A DNA stretch of 64,000 bases from an uncultured Steroidobacter sp. (GTDB lineage: Bacteria > Pseudomonadota > Gammaproteobacteria > Steroidobacterales > Steroidobacteraceae). A program made the translations under genes and the position numbers. The first letter of the stretch is position 1. Each line of letters begins with the position of its first letter. The stretch covers positions 1 to 64,000 of the forward strand of contig NZ_CALFXI010000053.1 of the NCBI RefSeq assembly GCF_937958065.1. Direction: 5' to 3'. The notes beneath the pieces were generated by a model that did not search any database, had not been told where the DNA came from, and worked only from the letters and a program-made list of their open reading frames with translations. This document shows positions 56,155 to 64,000 of the stretch, piece after piece.

Positions 56155-57700
56155 ATCGTGTTGGCATCAGCGAAGGCTGAAAAGCATCGTCTTCGACGGT
56201 ACTTGACAGAAATAACTCACAAACTCAAGAATGCTTCCGCTCGCTGAAAAATCATGAAGAGAAGCTGCGAGAAGCTGCGGAAGCTCGGACCTTTGTTCGA
56301 TCTCCAACATGGAAGGAACTATGGTATCGCGCCACTTCGCCCGCCGAGAGCCTTCCTCCTAACATTTGTATGCAATGGCACCACGCGCCCGACTGGGGCA
56401 CGATGCCGCCTTCTTTTCGTTGCTCGAACGGCATTCTTGACGTCCTGGTCTCCGGCATCCCAAGCAGCGACCCGCTGATCGTCTATGGCAACCCGCAGCG
56501 CCTCGCGCCGCCTCTAGGGCTCACGACGGTCACATCACCCGTGCAGCAGTTCTTGAATGATGTCCACTACTGGACGCTGTCCCCAGCCCGGATCGAGGAG
56601 GTCGCGAGACCGGCAGGTATGCGCTTCAGCAGCTCGCACTGCTCGGCTTCCTGATCAACGGTATGCCAATCACAGGAAACATGTTCGATCCGACGTGCCT
56701 AACCGCCCCGTCAGCAGTGCCGACGTGCCCAAGGATCTCGCCGATGCCTTCGATCCGACGCTGCAGGACACGTCCGTTCTCGCCCAGTCCTCGGCGGCAA
56801 CGGTCATCGCAAATGTCATCGAGCAAACGCTCGGCGTGGAAATCATGCAAGGCGTGCTTCGCGACGGCGGCACGCGCGAACATGAGTCCTCGGCCGATCC
56901 CGAGCTACCCAAAGCTCGCGGGTTTGAAATCCTCTCCGAATTGACCGCGCTCGCGGGCGCGCTCACCACCAACTCCTCGCGCTGCCGGCTCTTGACCAGC
57001 GGGGAGAAGAGCAATCTCGCGCTCGCCAATGGCGTGAACATCCGTAACATTGACCGCGTGCGCATCTGCAATGGCGGCTTCCTCGGCATTCAAGGCTATC
57101 TGATGGCGCCCAACGGTCACATCTACGTGGGCACCGCCTCGGGCGTTGCCTGGCAGCCGGACTTCTCTGCGGCGACCGTGCCGATCCGACATGACCGATC
57201 CCTCATCGTGCATGAGATGTTTCACGTCTACCAGAACCGGAATCCGGGCTGTCGTGTGACGAACGGCTGCACGCTGGCACTTCGTATCATTCCCGCTAGT
57301 CCCGAACAAGACGTTCTGGCAGCACAATCTGGAACAGGAGGCGGAACTCGTGGCCGATCGATACCTGCTGCGCAATGCTCTCATGCAGGGCCGAACCTGC
57401 AACCGCGTCGAAAGGTTCGATCGCCTGCCGCAGCGACCTGGAGCGACGGAGTTCCAGGTCAAGCGGGGCTCGGCGACGATGAGCGTCCTGGTGACAGAGG
57501 GGGGCCGCCGCATACCGTGCGAATGGCTTTTGGTTGGATCGGCCGTGAGAGCAACGAAGTGGAGCTCGCGTCCCTGCAACTCCTATCGGATGTTCACTCT
57601 GCCATCGTCCAGTCGTGCGGCATCCAAGCGCCTCCAGCCAAGATCACCAGACGCTGCAAGACTCGTCATTGCAAGAACTGGTTGAGCAATGAGTCCCTTT
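56155..57700 (+). pseudogene. Frameshifted gene for a zinc-metalloprotease-like protein
   Basis: Coherent protein sequence runs through three frames. Segment 1 (to about 56612): TFVRSPTWKELWYRATSPAE, WHHAPDWGTMPPSFRC. Segment 2 (56612-56695): RYALQQLALLGFLINGMP. Segment 3 (56695-about 57300): VPKDLADAFDPTLQDTS, NGVNIRNIDRVRICNGG, IVHEMFHVYQNRNPGC. Segment 4 (57299 on): VPNKTFWQHNLEQEAELVADRYLL. Near 57510-57620 the sense returns to frame 3 (GRESNEVELASLQLLSDV). HEMFH plus a later EQEAE fits an HExxH protease with a downstream Glu ligand. At least three, probably four, shifts separate them, and no start codon or leader is visible. The gene is dead. Confidence 0.7.
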
Positions 57701-57852
57701 AGCTACCTCGAGGACACGATGAAAACACCATTCAAGATGATCCTTGGCGACAGCGAGACCATTGCCTACTTTTATATCGTGGGCTGAGCCGTCGTCGACG
57801 ACAGGAATCGACGAACATCGCGCCAGCCGCTCCTGCGGTGAGGAGCGCTAGC

Positions 57853-58545
57853 TCACCGCCGCACCCGCTCATGAATCGCAAGGCAGTGCCTCACCAGGCC
57901 AGGCCGCGACAGCACGTAGCGCTTCAGTGGAGTGTCGATCTCGTAGAAGTAGATGTTGGCGACGAACCCATATAACGCCGCGTCGATCTTCTCCACCTCC
58001 GTGCCAAAGAAGAACGGCTTCTCGCCCAACAGGTCAGCGACCACGCGCAGGTTGTCCGTGCCGCGCGCATAGACCTGGTCAGGCTGATAACGGCCGATTC
58101 CCTGGTAGTGATAGCGCAGACGGTTGTACTCCCGCGCGCTCTCCACGCTCTGCTCTGTGATCTCGGGATGTGTCCCGAGCAATGCTGACTTGAAAGCGGG
58201 CCAGTAGCGATCATCACGCCACCGCGAATAGCTCATCTGCCAATACAGATCATCCAGTGTTCGCCTCACCAGCAAGTCGAGATTGCGCTGCTGTGAATCC
58301 AACTTCGAATCGGCGTGCAGCCCGCACTGCGCGTCGAGGTAGGCGATGATCGCGTCGCTGTCGCCGATCGTGGTCGCGCCATCTACCAGGTAAGGCAGCT
58401 GTCCGCGCGGGGCCGTGCCTGTGTCGAGAATGTGCCGATGCTCGAATTCGAGATCGTGCAGACGCAGGAACGCGTAAACCTTGAGGCCGAACGGATTGTT
58501 ATCGGCGACGCCGAACAGGTCGGGATAGGAATACAGGGTTCTCAT
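57853..58545 (-). CDS. Glutathione S-transferase family protein
   Basis: A 230-residue cytosolic protein. The N-terminal thioredoxin-like domain (1-80) has NNPFGLKVYAFLRLHDLEFEHRHIL and the glutathione-contact region GQLPYLVDGATTIGDSDAIIAYLD; an all-helical C-terminal domain follows (90-230). No Cys or Ser at the usual activation position is obvious. No operon partner; the gap after its start (58546-58818) carries only the terminator of the next gene. Confidence 0.88.
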   Translation of the reverse strand: MRTLYSYPDLFGVADNNPFGLKVYAFLRLHDLEFEHRHILDTGTAPRGQLPYLVDGATTIGDSDAIIAYLDAQCGLHADSKLDSQQRNLDLLVRRTLDDLYWQMSYSRWRDDRYWPAFKSALLGTHPEITEQSVESAREYNRLRYHYQGIGRYQPDQVYARGTDNLRVVADLLGEKPFFFGTEVEKIDAALYGFVANIYFYEIDTPLKRYVLSRPGLVRHCLAIHERVRR

Positions 58546-58764
58546 AGGACGTTTCCGGATAGAGCCCGGCTCCTGTCTGTTGAGAATCAGGTATTAGGCG
58601 CCGACGCGCCGAGACCGGCAAGCGTATGCCGCCGCTGGCGCGATGCACGATCAGCCGTCGCCCCACTGTCCGTGCCGGGCAAGGTGCGCTTGCTTGACAG
58701 AACTCTGCCGCGTTCGTCGTGCTCCGGACACGACCGCAGTCGCACCCTGGCTTTCCCGCCCACA

Positions 58765-58785
58765 AAAAAAGCGCGCTCGCCTCGT
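58765..58785 (-). terminator. Possible terminator with T-run after the flavoprotein gene
   Basis: On the minus strand a short GC-rich palindrome (AGCGCGCT) runs into seven T (58765-58771 as A on the plus strand), about 35-55 bases after the flavoprotein stop codon. The stem is short. Confidence 0.38.
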
Positions 58786-58818
58786 CAGCCAATGAGTCGG
58801 TGATCGCGAGTCCTTTGG

Positions 58819-59775
58819 CTATTTCGGAATCGCGTGCTCGACGCGTTTTTCACCCGTGGCCCTTCTTGTAAAGTCCTCGCGCGTCAGCGCCCGGTTGATG
58901 CCGAACGCCGCCCGCGTTCCTTCGGCGGCCGCAACGATGGCGAGTTGAACATCGCGCGTGATGTTTCCGGCCACGAAGACGCCCGGCACGGTGGTGGCCG
59001 AATGCGCGCCACACTTCACGCCGCCATTCTCGGTGAACTCACATCCGATCGAGCGCGCGAGGTCCGATTGTTCCGTGCTTGGCGTGTCGAAGAACAACGC
59101 GGTCCGCTCTATCGCGCTGCCATCCTGGAACACGACGCGTTTCAGCTGGCCCGCGCGTCCTTCGAGCCTGGCGATGGGCGCGGTGCGCACTTCGATGGAA
59201 TTTCGTTGCAGCTCCCGTTTCGCTCGGGTGGACAAGTCGGCCCGCTCATCGGTGCACAGGACGATATCGCTCGTCCACGCCGTCATCGCTCGTGCCATCT
59301 CGAAGCCGCGCTGCCCCTTCCCATACACCGCCACCGCTCCACCGCGATTTTCCCAGCCGTGACAGTAGGGGCACTGGAACACGCTCGTCCCGAAGAACTT
59401 TTCGATCCCCTCGAAAGCCGGCAGCCGATCGAACAGTCCGGTGGCCAGTAGTAGCTTCCTGGTTCGAGCTGTCGATGCATTTGCGAAAGTGACACTGAAA
59501 GTCGCGTCGGGCAGCAACTCTGCTGCGATCACTCGCGCGCCCCGAAACTTCACCTGCGGGTACTGGCCCAGCTCCTGATGCGACAACTCACGAAACTGCC
59601 GCGGCTCGATGCCGTCTCTCGTCAGGAAGCCGTGCATCTGCTTCGATGCCCAGTTTCGTGGGGTGCCACGATCACACAGAAGCACCTTTCGACACGCCCG
59701 CCCCAGCACGAGTGCCGCGCTCAACCCGGCAGGGCCGGCGCCTACGATCACTACGTCCCAGAGGGTCGCGCTCAT
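58819..59775 (-). CDS. Thioredoxin-reductase-like FAD oxidoreductase
   Basis: A 318-residue flavoprotein: FAD motif VVIVGAGPAGLSAALVLGRA, a redox-active CPYC in FQCPYCHGWENRGGAVAVYG, NAD(P) motif beginning AVYGKGQRGFEMA and FAD-closing GVFVAGNITRDVQLAIVAAAEGT. The CPYCHGWE box sets it apart from classical thioredoxin reductase (CATC) and resembles the dithiol oxidases and related reductases of the GliT/HlmI group. No thioredoxin gene lies nearby. A single gene. Confidence 0.88.
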   Translation of the reverse strand: MSATLWDVVIVGAGPAGLSAALVLGRACRKVLLCDRGTPRNWASKQMHGFLTRDGIEPRQFRELSHQELGQYPQVKFRGARVIAAELLPDATFSVTFANASTARTRKLLLATGLFDRLPAFEGIEKFFGTSVFQCPYCHGWENRGGAVAVYGKGQRGFEMARAMTAWTSDIVLCTDERADLSTRAKRELQRNSIEVRTAPIARLEGRAGQLKRVVFQDGSAIERTALFFDTPSTEQSDLARSIGCEFTENGGVKCGAHSATTVPGVFVAGNITRDVQLAIVAAAEGTRAAFGINRALTREDFTRRATGEKRVEHAIPK

Positions 59776-60118
59776 GATTCTCTACTCTGCATGACTGCAG
59801 GACAAACGAGAGCCAGAAGGGCTTGTTCCAAAGCGGCCACACCCTGTCGCTCATGGCGATGTCGCTGGCCGTCAATCGCTGACTGCACTCCGAAGCTTCC
59901 CTACAACGGCAGCGCTACTCCAGCGCCACTCGTGGGCACTAACGAGACAGAGCTTTCACAGCTCAGCCGCGACAACGAGGCTGTATGGAGACAAGTGATG
60001 ATCCAGCGCGCCGTCGGAGCACGCTGGCTGGGGTGATTTGCGCCACGCTCGCAACGTGAGGCGGCCACAGCGGCCGGGCGAGGCCCGGCCGGCGTTGGAT
60101 GCTATGAGGGGATCCGAA
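59776..60118. other. Gene-free intergenic region with a terminator hairpin
   Basis: 343 bases upstream of the flavoprotein and downstream of the secreted protein gene. The right part holds a perfect 9-bp hairpin (CGGCCGGGC 60071-60079, GCCCGGCCG 60083-60091), a likely terminator for the cstA operon on the minus strand. The left part should carry the flavoprotein promoter. No open frame here has coding character. Confidence 0.55.
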
Positions 60119-60679
60119 TCAGACCGCGGTGTTGCGATCCAAACGCCGCAGAATGTGCGGCGCGAGCTTCTCTTCCATCACGCTCGTGCGGGGTTCGCCG
60201 CGTTTGGGCATGTAGACGGAGATGCCGAAGCTCACATCGCCCTTGCGAACGGCGAGGCCGTCGCCCCACCACAGCGCCTCGTCGCCGAACTTGCGAGGCA
60301 CGGGCTGGTTGGCGATGACGCCCTTGTCGGCGGACTCATGGAACGCCTCCAGGAACTTCTTCGCCAGGCCCTGCCCCGGCGGCCAGCGATGGGCGTTCAG
60401 AATGACGAAACGACGGCCGCGGCCCGGCTGGGTGACATCCGGGGCCTTGTCGGGCTCGATGGTCCAGAAGCAGGTCGATGAGTATTGACCGTCGCGCGTC
60501 ATGCCCTCGTCCTGACGACGGCCGTTGTCGACGGGCAAGCCGACCGCGGCGGAGATTTCCGCCGGGGTCAACAGACCGCACGCGTTGATCTCGAGCGGTG
60601 ACTCTGCCGATTGAACGGCCGAGAACATCGCGCCTGACAGCAATGCTGTCGCTACCGCCGTGACCCGCGTGCGCTTCAT
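60119..60679 (-). CDS. Hypothetical secreted protein
   Basis: A 186-residue periplasmic protein with signal peptide (VATALLSGAMFSAVQSA). The mature part has CGLLTPAEISAAVGLPV near its N-terminus, a second Cys in SSTCFWTIE and a basic C-terminus. The pattern recalls small secreted proteins with a C..LT..E...A.G motif found near many operons. Its ATG directly follows the stop of the small HTH-like gene, so it is the third gene of the cstA operon. Function unknown. Confidence 0.75.
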   Translation of the reverse strand: MKRTRVTAVATALLSGAMFSAVQSAESPLEINACGLLTPAEISAAVGLPVDNGRRQDEGMTRDGQYSSTCFWTIEPDKAPDVTQPGRGRRFVILNAHRWPPGQGLAKKFLEAFHESADKGVIANQPVPRKFGDEALWWGDGLAVRKGDVSFGISVYMPKRGEPRTSVMEEKLAPHILRRLDRNTAV

Positions 60680-60898
60680 CTATGCAGCCCCTTGCTCGTG
60701 TGAACTCAGACTTTCACCGCAACGCTTCAGCGAGATGCCATGCATCGTCGCCTTGTTTCTGATCGCCGAGCGCGTCCTTCGCAACGTGACGCAAATCGTG
60801 TCGAGCGAGGCGCCGGCGGTAGCCAGCTGCCGCAACAGACGGATTTCGTCGGTCGACCAGGTGTTGGTCGGGATGGATCTGCGAAGTGTGTTGATCAT
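60680..60898 (-). CDS. Small HTH-like protein co-translated with cstA
   Basis: A 72-residue product whose ATG overlaps the cstA stop (ATGA). TWSTDEIRLLRQLATAGASLDTICVTLRRTRSAIRNKATMHGIS has the helix layout of a small SANT/GcrA-like DNA-binding domain. The common partner after cstA in gammaproteobacteria is the unrelated short YbdD/YjiX protein, which is not what this sequence encodes. It could be a small regulator of the operon. Confidence 0.65.
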   Translation of the reverse strand: MINTLRRSIPTNTWSTDEIRLLRQLATAGASLDTICVTLRRTRSAIRNKATMHGISLKRCGESLSSHEQGAA

Positions 60899-62928
60899 GC
60901 CGCTCCTCGTGCCGGGACCTCCGAGCTCGGGGGCACCGGCAAGCCTTGCACGACTCGCATGCACACGCGCGCGGTATCGATGATCACGATCCAGAGAATC
61001 AGCGTCAGCACGATGGCCAGCACGGCGTCGAGTCGTTGGTTGAAGATCAGCTGTGGCGCGACCGCGGCCTGTTCGGGGCTCAGGGTGCCAGCAGCCAGTT
61101 TCGATGCGATGTCATCGGCAGCGGCCAGGAAGCCGATTCGCACATCGTCGGAGACGACCTTCTGCCAGGTCGCCACGGTGGTCACGATGGTCAGCCACGC
61201 CAGCGGCAGACCCGTCACCCACGCGAACCGCAGTTTGCCCTGCTTCACCAGAATGCCCGTGCAGATGCACAGCGCGATGCCGGCGAGCAGCTGATTGGAG
61301 ATACCGAACAACGGCCAGAGGATGTTGATGCCGCCGTTCGGATCGATGACGCCGATGTACAGGAAGTAACCCCAGCCCGCCACGATCAGGGCACTGGAGA
61401 GCAGGATCGACGGATACCACGAGGTCTGGCCGAGCTTCGGCCAGAAGTGACCCAGCGCATCCTGCAGCATGAAGCGACCCACGCGCGTGCCCGCATCGAG
61501 CGTCGTCAGGATGAAGACGGCTTCGAACATGATCGCGAAGTGATACCACAGCGCCAGCATGTTCTGACCGAAGGTCGAGGCGAAAATGCTCGCCATGCCG
61601 ACCGCGAGCGACGGCGCGCCGCCGGTACGAGCAAACAGGGTCGACTCGCCCATTTCCTTGGCGAGGAACGCCATCTGATCCACGGTCACGGGGAAGCCCC
61701 AGCTGGTGATGGTCGCCACCGCCGCTTCCGGGGTCGCGCCGACCGCACCCGGTCCGCTGTTGATCGCGAAGAACACCCCCGGCTCGAGCAGCGTGGCGGC
61801 GATCATCGCCATGATGGCGACCGCCGACTCCAGCATCATGCTGCCGTAACCGATCAGGCGCACATCGCCTTCATTGGTGATGAGCTTGGGCGTGGTGCCG
61901 CTCGAGACCAGCGCGTGGAAGCCGGAGATGGCGCCGCAGGCGATGGTGATGAACACGAACGGGAACAGCGCACCGCCGAAGATCGGGCCGGAGCCGTCGA
62001 TGAACTGGGTCACCGCCGGCATGTGAATGTCCGGACGCATCACGATCACCGAGATCGCGAGCAGCGTCACCGTGCCGAGCTTCAAGAACGTCGAGAGATA
62101 ATCGCGCGGCGCGAGCAACAGCCACACCGGCAGCACGGCGGCGATGAAGCCGTAACCGATCACGAACCAGGCGAGCGTCAGCGCATCGAGATCGAAGAAC
62201 TGCCGGATCGTGGGATGGCTGTCGACCCAGCCGCCGCCGCCCACCGCGAGCAGCAGCAGGACGACGCCGATGATCGAGGCTTCCAGCACGCGGCCCGGAC
62301 GAATGTCCTTCATGTAGATGCCGACCAGCAGCGCGATCGGAATGGTCGCGAACACCGTCGAGGTGCCCCACGGGCTGTGGCGCATGGCGTTGACCACCAC
62401 CAGGCCGAGCACGGCGATCAGGATCACCATGATGACGAGCGTGCCGATCATCGCGGCATAGCCGCCGACCGGGCCCAACTCGTCCTTCGCCATTTGCCCC
62501 AGGCTGCGACCGTTGCGACGGGTCGACAGGAACAGCACGGTCATGTCCTGTACGCAGCCGCCCAGCACCGCGCCGACCAGAATCCAGATCGTGCCGGGCA
62601 GATAACCGAATTGAGCTGCGAGCGTGGGGCCGATCAGCGGACCGGGGCCGGCGATGGCGGCGAAGTGATGACCGAACACCACCCACTTGTTGGTGGGGAC
62701 GTAGTCGCGGCCGTCGTTGAGCCGGACGGCCGGGGTGACCCGACTCGGGTCCAGGGCGAGCACCGAGGCCGCGACCCAGGCGCTGTAGAGACGATAGCCG
62801 ATGGCATAGACGCAAGCAGCCGCGACGATGAGCCACATCGCGTTGATGGTCTCGCCGCGATGAATCGCGAGCCCGCCGATCGCGAACGCGCCGACCACGG
62901 CGACCAGCAACCAACCCAGTTTTTTCAT
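60895..62928 (-). CDS. cstA: Carbon starvation protein A
   Basis: A 677-residue inner-membrane transporter with many hydrophobic helices. Family signatures: FGHHFAAIAGPGPLIGPTLA, GCVQDMTVLFLSTRRNGRSLG, and the C-terminal DPNGGINILWPLFGISNQLLAGIAL. CstA imports pyruvate and, in some species, peptides, and is induced on carbon starvation. GGGGG before the ATG fixes the start. Two small genes follow with no gap, and a 9-bp hairpin ends the operon. Confidence 0.94.
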   Translation of the reverse strand: MKKLGWLLVAVVGAFAIGGLAIHRGETINAMWLIVAAACVYAIGYRLYSAWVAASVLALDPSRVTPAVRLNDGRDYVPTNKWVVFGHHFAAIAGPGPLIGPTLAAQFGYLPGTIWILVGAVLGGCVQDMTVLFLSTRRNGRSLGQMAKDELGPVGGYAAMIGTLVIMVILIAVLGLVVVNAMRHSPWGTSTVFATIPIALLVGIYMKDIRPGRVLEASIIGVVLLLLAVGGGGWVDSHPTIRQFFDLDALTLAWFVIGYGFIAAVLPVWLLLAPRDYLSTFLKLGTVTLLAISVIVMRPDIHMPAVTQFIDGSGPIFGGALFPFVFITIACGAISGFHALVSSGTTPKLITNEGDVRLIGYGSMMLESAVAIMAMIAATLLEPGVFFAINSGPGAVGATPEAAVATITSWGFPVTVDQMAFLAKEMGESTLFARTGGAPSLAVGMASIFASTFGQNMLALWYHFAIMFEAVFILTTLDAGTRVGRFMLQDALGHFWPKLGQTSWYPSILLSSALIVAGWGYFLYIGVIDPNGGINILWPLFGISNQLLAGIALCICTGILVKQGKLRFAWVTGLPLAWLTIVTTVATWQKVVSDDVRIGFLAAADDIASKLAAGTLSPEQAAVAPQLIFNQRLDAVLAIVLTLILWIVIIDTARVCMRVVQGLPVPPSSEVPARGAA

Positions 62929-63005
62929 TCAACCCCCGCAATCGGCAACGCGCACGTTGGTACGTACGCGTTGCGATGTTTCATGCCGAAGACTTCAGTG
63001 GCGCG

Positions 63006-64000
63006 TCAGCGCTGCTGGGCGACTTGCTTCTCGGTGACCGCGCCGCCGACGTTGCCCCATGCGTTGCGCATGTAGCTGGCAATCAGCGCCACTTCCTCAT
63101 CGGAGAGCTTCTCGCCGAAGTTGTTGGGCATATCCTTCCAGCGCTTCGGGCCGGGCAACTTCGCCAGGTGCGGTCCGTAGAGAATCACGTTGATCAGCGA
63201 GGCCGGGTTGCTCGCCTGCACCATCGGATTGCCGACCAGGTTCGCGCCCGCATCTTCGCTCAGGGCGCCCAGGCCGCTCGGCTGATGGCAGGTGCCGCAG
63301 TGAAGGTTGTAGTGGCTCTCGCCCGCCTTCAACTCTTCGGCGCTCGCCGGTTTGCCGACCTTGCCTTCGTTCGGCGGCAGGCTCTTCAGGTACGTGGCCA
63401 TCGCCATCGTGTCAGCCTCGGTCAGATGACGCGTGCTGTTCAAGATGACCTCGTTCATCGGTCCGTGCGTCTCGACGAACGCGTTGCGCCCGGTCTTCAG
63501 ATACGCCGCGACTTCTTCCACCGGCCAGTGGCCGAGGCCATTCTTGGCGTTGGTGAGATTGGGCGCCGACCACTGGCGGATCTCGCCGGTCAGGACCTTG
63601 TCGTTGAACTCCCCGCCGGTGTACGCCATGCTGGATTTCTCCGCGCCCATGAAGTTGCGCGGCGAATGACAGGCGGAGCAGTGACCGAGCGCTTCGACCA
63701 GGTACGCACCCCGATTCCACTCGGGCGACTGCGCGGGATCCTCCTTGAAGCGGCCTTCATCGAAGAACATCGTCTTCCAGATGCCCAGGGCCCAGCGCTG
63801 GTTGGCCGGGAAGCTCATCTCGTTCTCCGGCGTGGTGTTGTTCACCGGCTTCACGACCTTCAGGTACGCGTACAGCGCCGAGACGTCCTCGTCCGTCAGC
63901 TTGGTGTAGGCCGTGTACGGGAACGCGGGATACAGGTGCGCACCGTCGGGCCGCACGCCTTCGCGGACCGCGCGAGCGAACTGCTCCTCCGTCCACTTGC
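63006..64000 (-). CDS. Multi-haem cytochrome c subunit of an alcohol/aldose dehydrogenase (5' end outside window)
   Basis: The gene runs off the right edge; the frame is open from 64000, beginning WTEEQFARAVREGVRPDGAHLYPAFPYTAYTKL, a stretch found after the first haem domain of membrane dehydrogenase cytochromes. Two haem motifs are visible: CSACH in EALGHCSACHSPRNFMG and CGTCH in YNLHCGTCHQPSGLG. PAFPYTAYTKLTDEDVSALYAYL is typical of the AdhB/gluconate dehydrogenase cytochrome subunit, which has three haem domains; the first would be outside. It passes electrons from a periplasmic dehydrogenase to ubiquinol oxidase. Confidence 0.88.
   Translation of the reverse strand, partial: KWTEEQFARAVREGVRPDGAHLYPAFPYTAYTKLTDEDVSALYAYLKVVKPVNNTTPENEMSFPANQRWALGIWKTMFFDEGRFKEDPAQSPEWNRGAYLVEALGHCSACHSPRNFMGAEKSSMAYTGGEFNDKVLTGEIRQWSAPNLTNAKNGLGHWPVEEVAAYLKTGRNAFVETHGPMNEVILNSTRHLTEADTMAMATYLKSLPPNEGKVGKPASAEELKAGESHYNLHCGTCHQPSGLGALSEDAGANLVGNPMVQASNPASLINVILYGPHLAKLPGPKRWKDMPNNFGEKLSDEEVALIASYMRNAWGNVGGAVTEKQVAQQR

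Noticed and set aside
55917..56180. 87-codon plus-strand frame in the gap before the broken protease gene
   Set aside because: It has no ribosome site or coherent protein character and overlaps the start of the decayed reading frame.
57689..57787. 32-codon frame after the broken protease gene (MSPFSYLEDTMKTPFKMIL)
   Set aside because: There is no ribosome site and no recognisable sequence; it may be part of the decayed gene.
60946..63075. 709-codon open frame on the plus strand opposite cstA
   Set aside because: It is the antisense of a clear transporter gene, extremely rich in His, Arg, Asp and Gln, as expected for a shadow frame in GC-rich DNA.

Overview
The window is GC-rich bacterial chromosome with tightly packed genes, many GTG starts and G-rich ribosome binding sites. 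TonB-dependent uptake, lipoproteins, Tat substrates, c-type cytochromes, hybrid sensor kinases and CstA point to a Gram-negative, aerobic, heterotrophic proteobacterium. A gammaproteobacterium of the Steroidobacteraceae/Xanthomonadales type fits best, but that placement is inference. No rRNA, tRNA, CRISPR array or intact transposase was found.

Layout. 2-11120: signalling genes (a poly-HAMP hybrid kinase cut by the left edge, a receiver-kinase-receiver hybrid, a ChpT-like pseudokinase, a lone PAS protein, a receiver protein and a PAS hybrid kinase), mixed with small stress or housekeeping genes (CsbD, an RRM protein, DUF1415). 11148-21235: sugar oxidation and stress metabolism (IlvD/Edd dehydratase, 2-hydroxyacid dehydrogenase, glucose dehydrogenase, GH15 hydrolase, alcohol dehydrogenase, universal stress protein, quinone oxidoreductase, cytochrome b and a molybdoenzyme). 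21263-30063: an alpha/beta hydrolase, a leaderless cytochrome P460, an MBL hydrolase, an M48 lipoprotein protease, a large GH43 lipoprotein and a glycine-rich protein.

30068-52004 is the most interesting part: about 22 kb that looks like one catabolic locus under one FCD-type GntR regulator. Leftward: amidohydrolase, MFS, gluconate-dehydrogenase-like subunit 3, GMC flavoprotein, cytochrome c and a DUF6152-like protein. Centre: the regulator, divergent from an iron alcohol dehydrogenase and an aldehyde dehydrogenase, which converge on a crotonase, a CaiB-type CoA-transferase and a second MFS. Rightward: secreted cupin, PQQ dehydrogenase, cytochrome c, Tat-exported alpha-beta-barrel protein, SMP-30 lactonase, second cupin and a TonB receptor. 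The element ATATNNNATAT occurs in all three divergent or upstream intergenic regions. The inferred route is outer-membrane uptake, periplasmic oxidation and lactone opening with electrons passed to cytochromes, MFS import of an acid, then cytoplasmic oxidation and CoA activation. The substrate cannot be told from sequence.

52100-57850 is a less GC-rich stretch of small secreted or membrane proteins and clear decay: a small secreted-protein gene with an in-frame stop and a metalloprotease-like gene broken by at least three frameshifts. It looks like acquired and eroding DNA. 57853-64000 returns to normal genes: a GST, a thioredoxin-reductase-like flavoprotein, a cstA operon with two small downstream genes, and a multi-haem alcohol-dehydrogenase-type cytochrome cut by the right edge.
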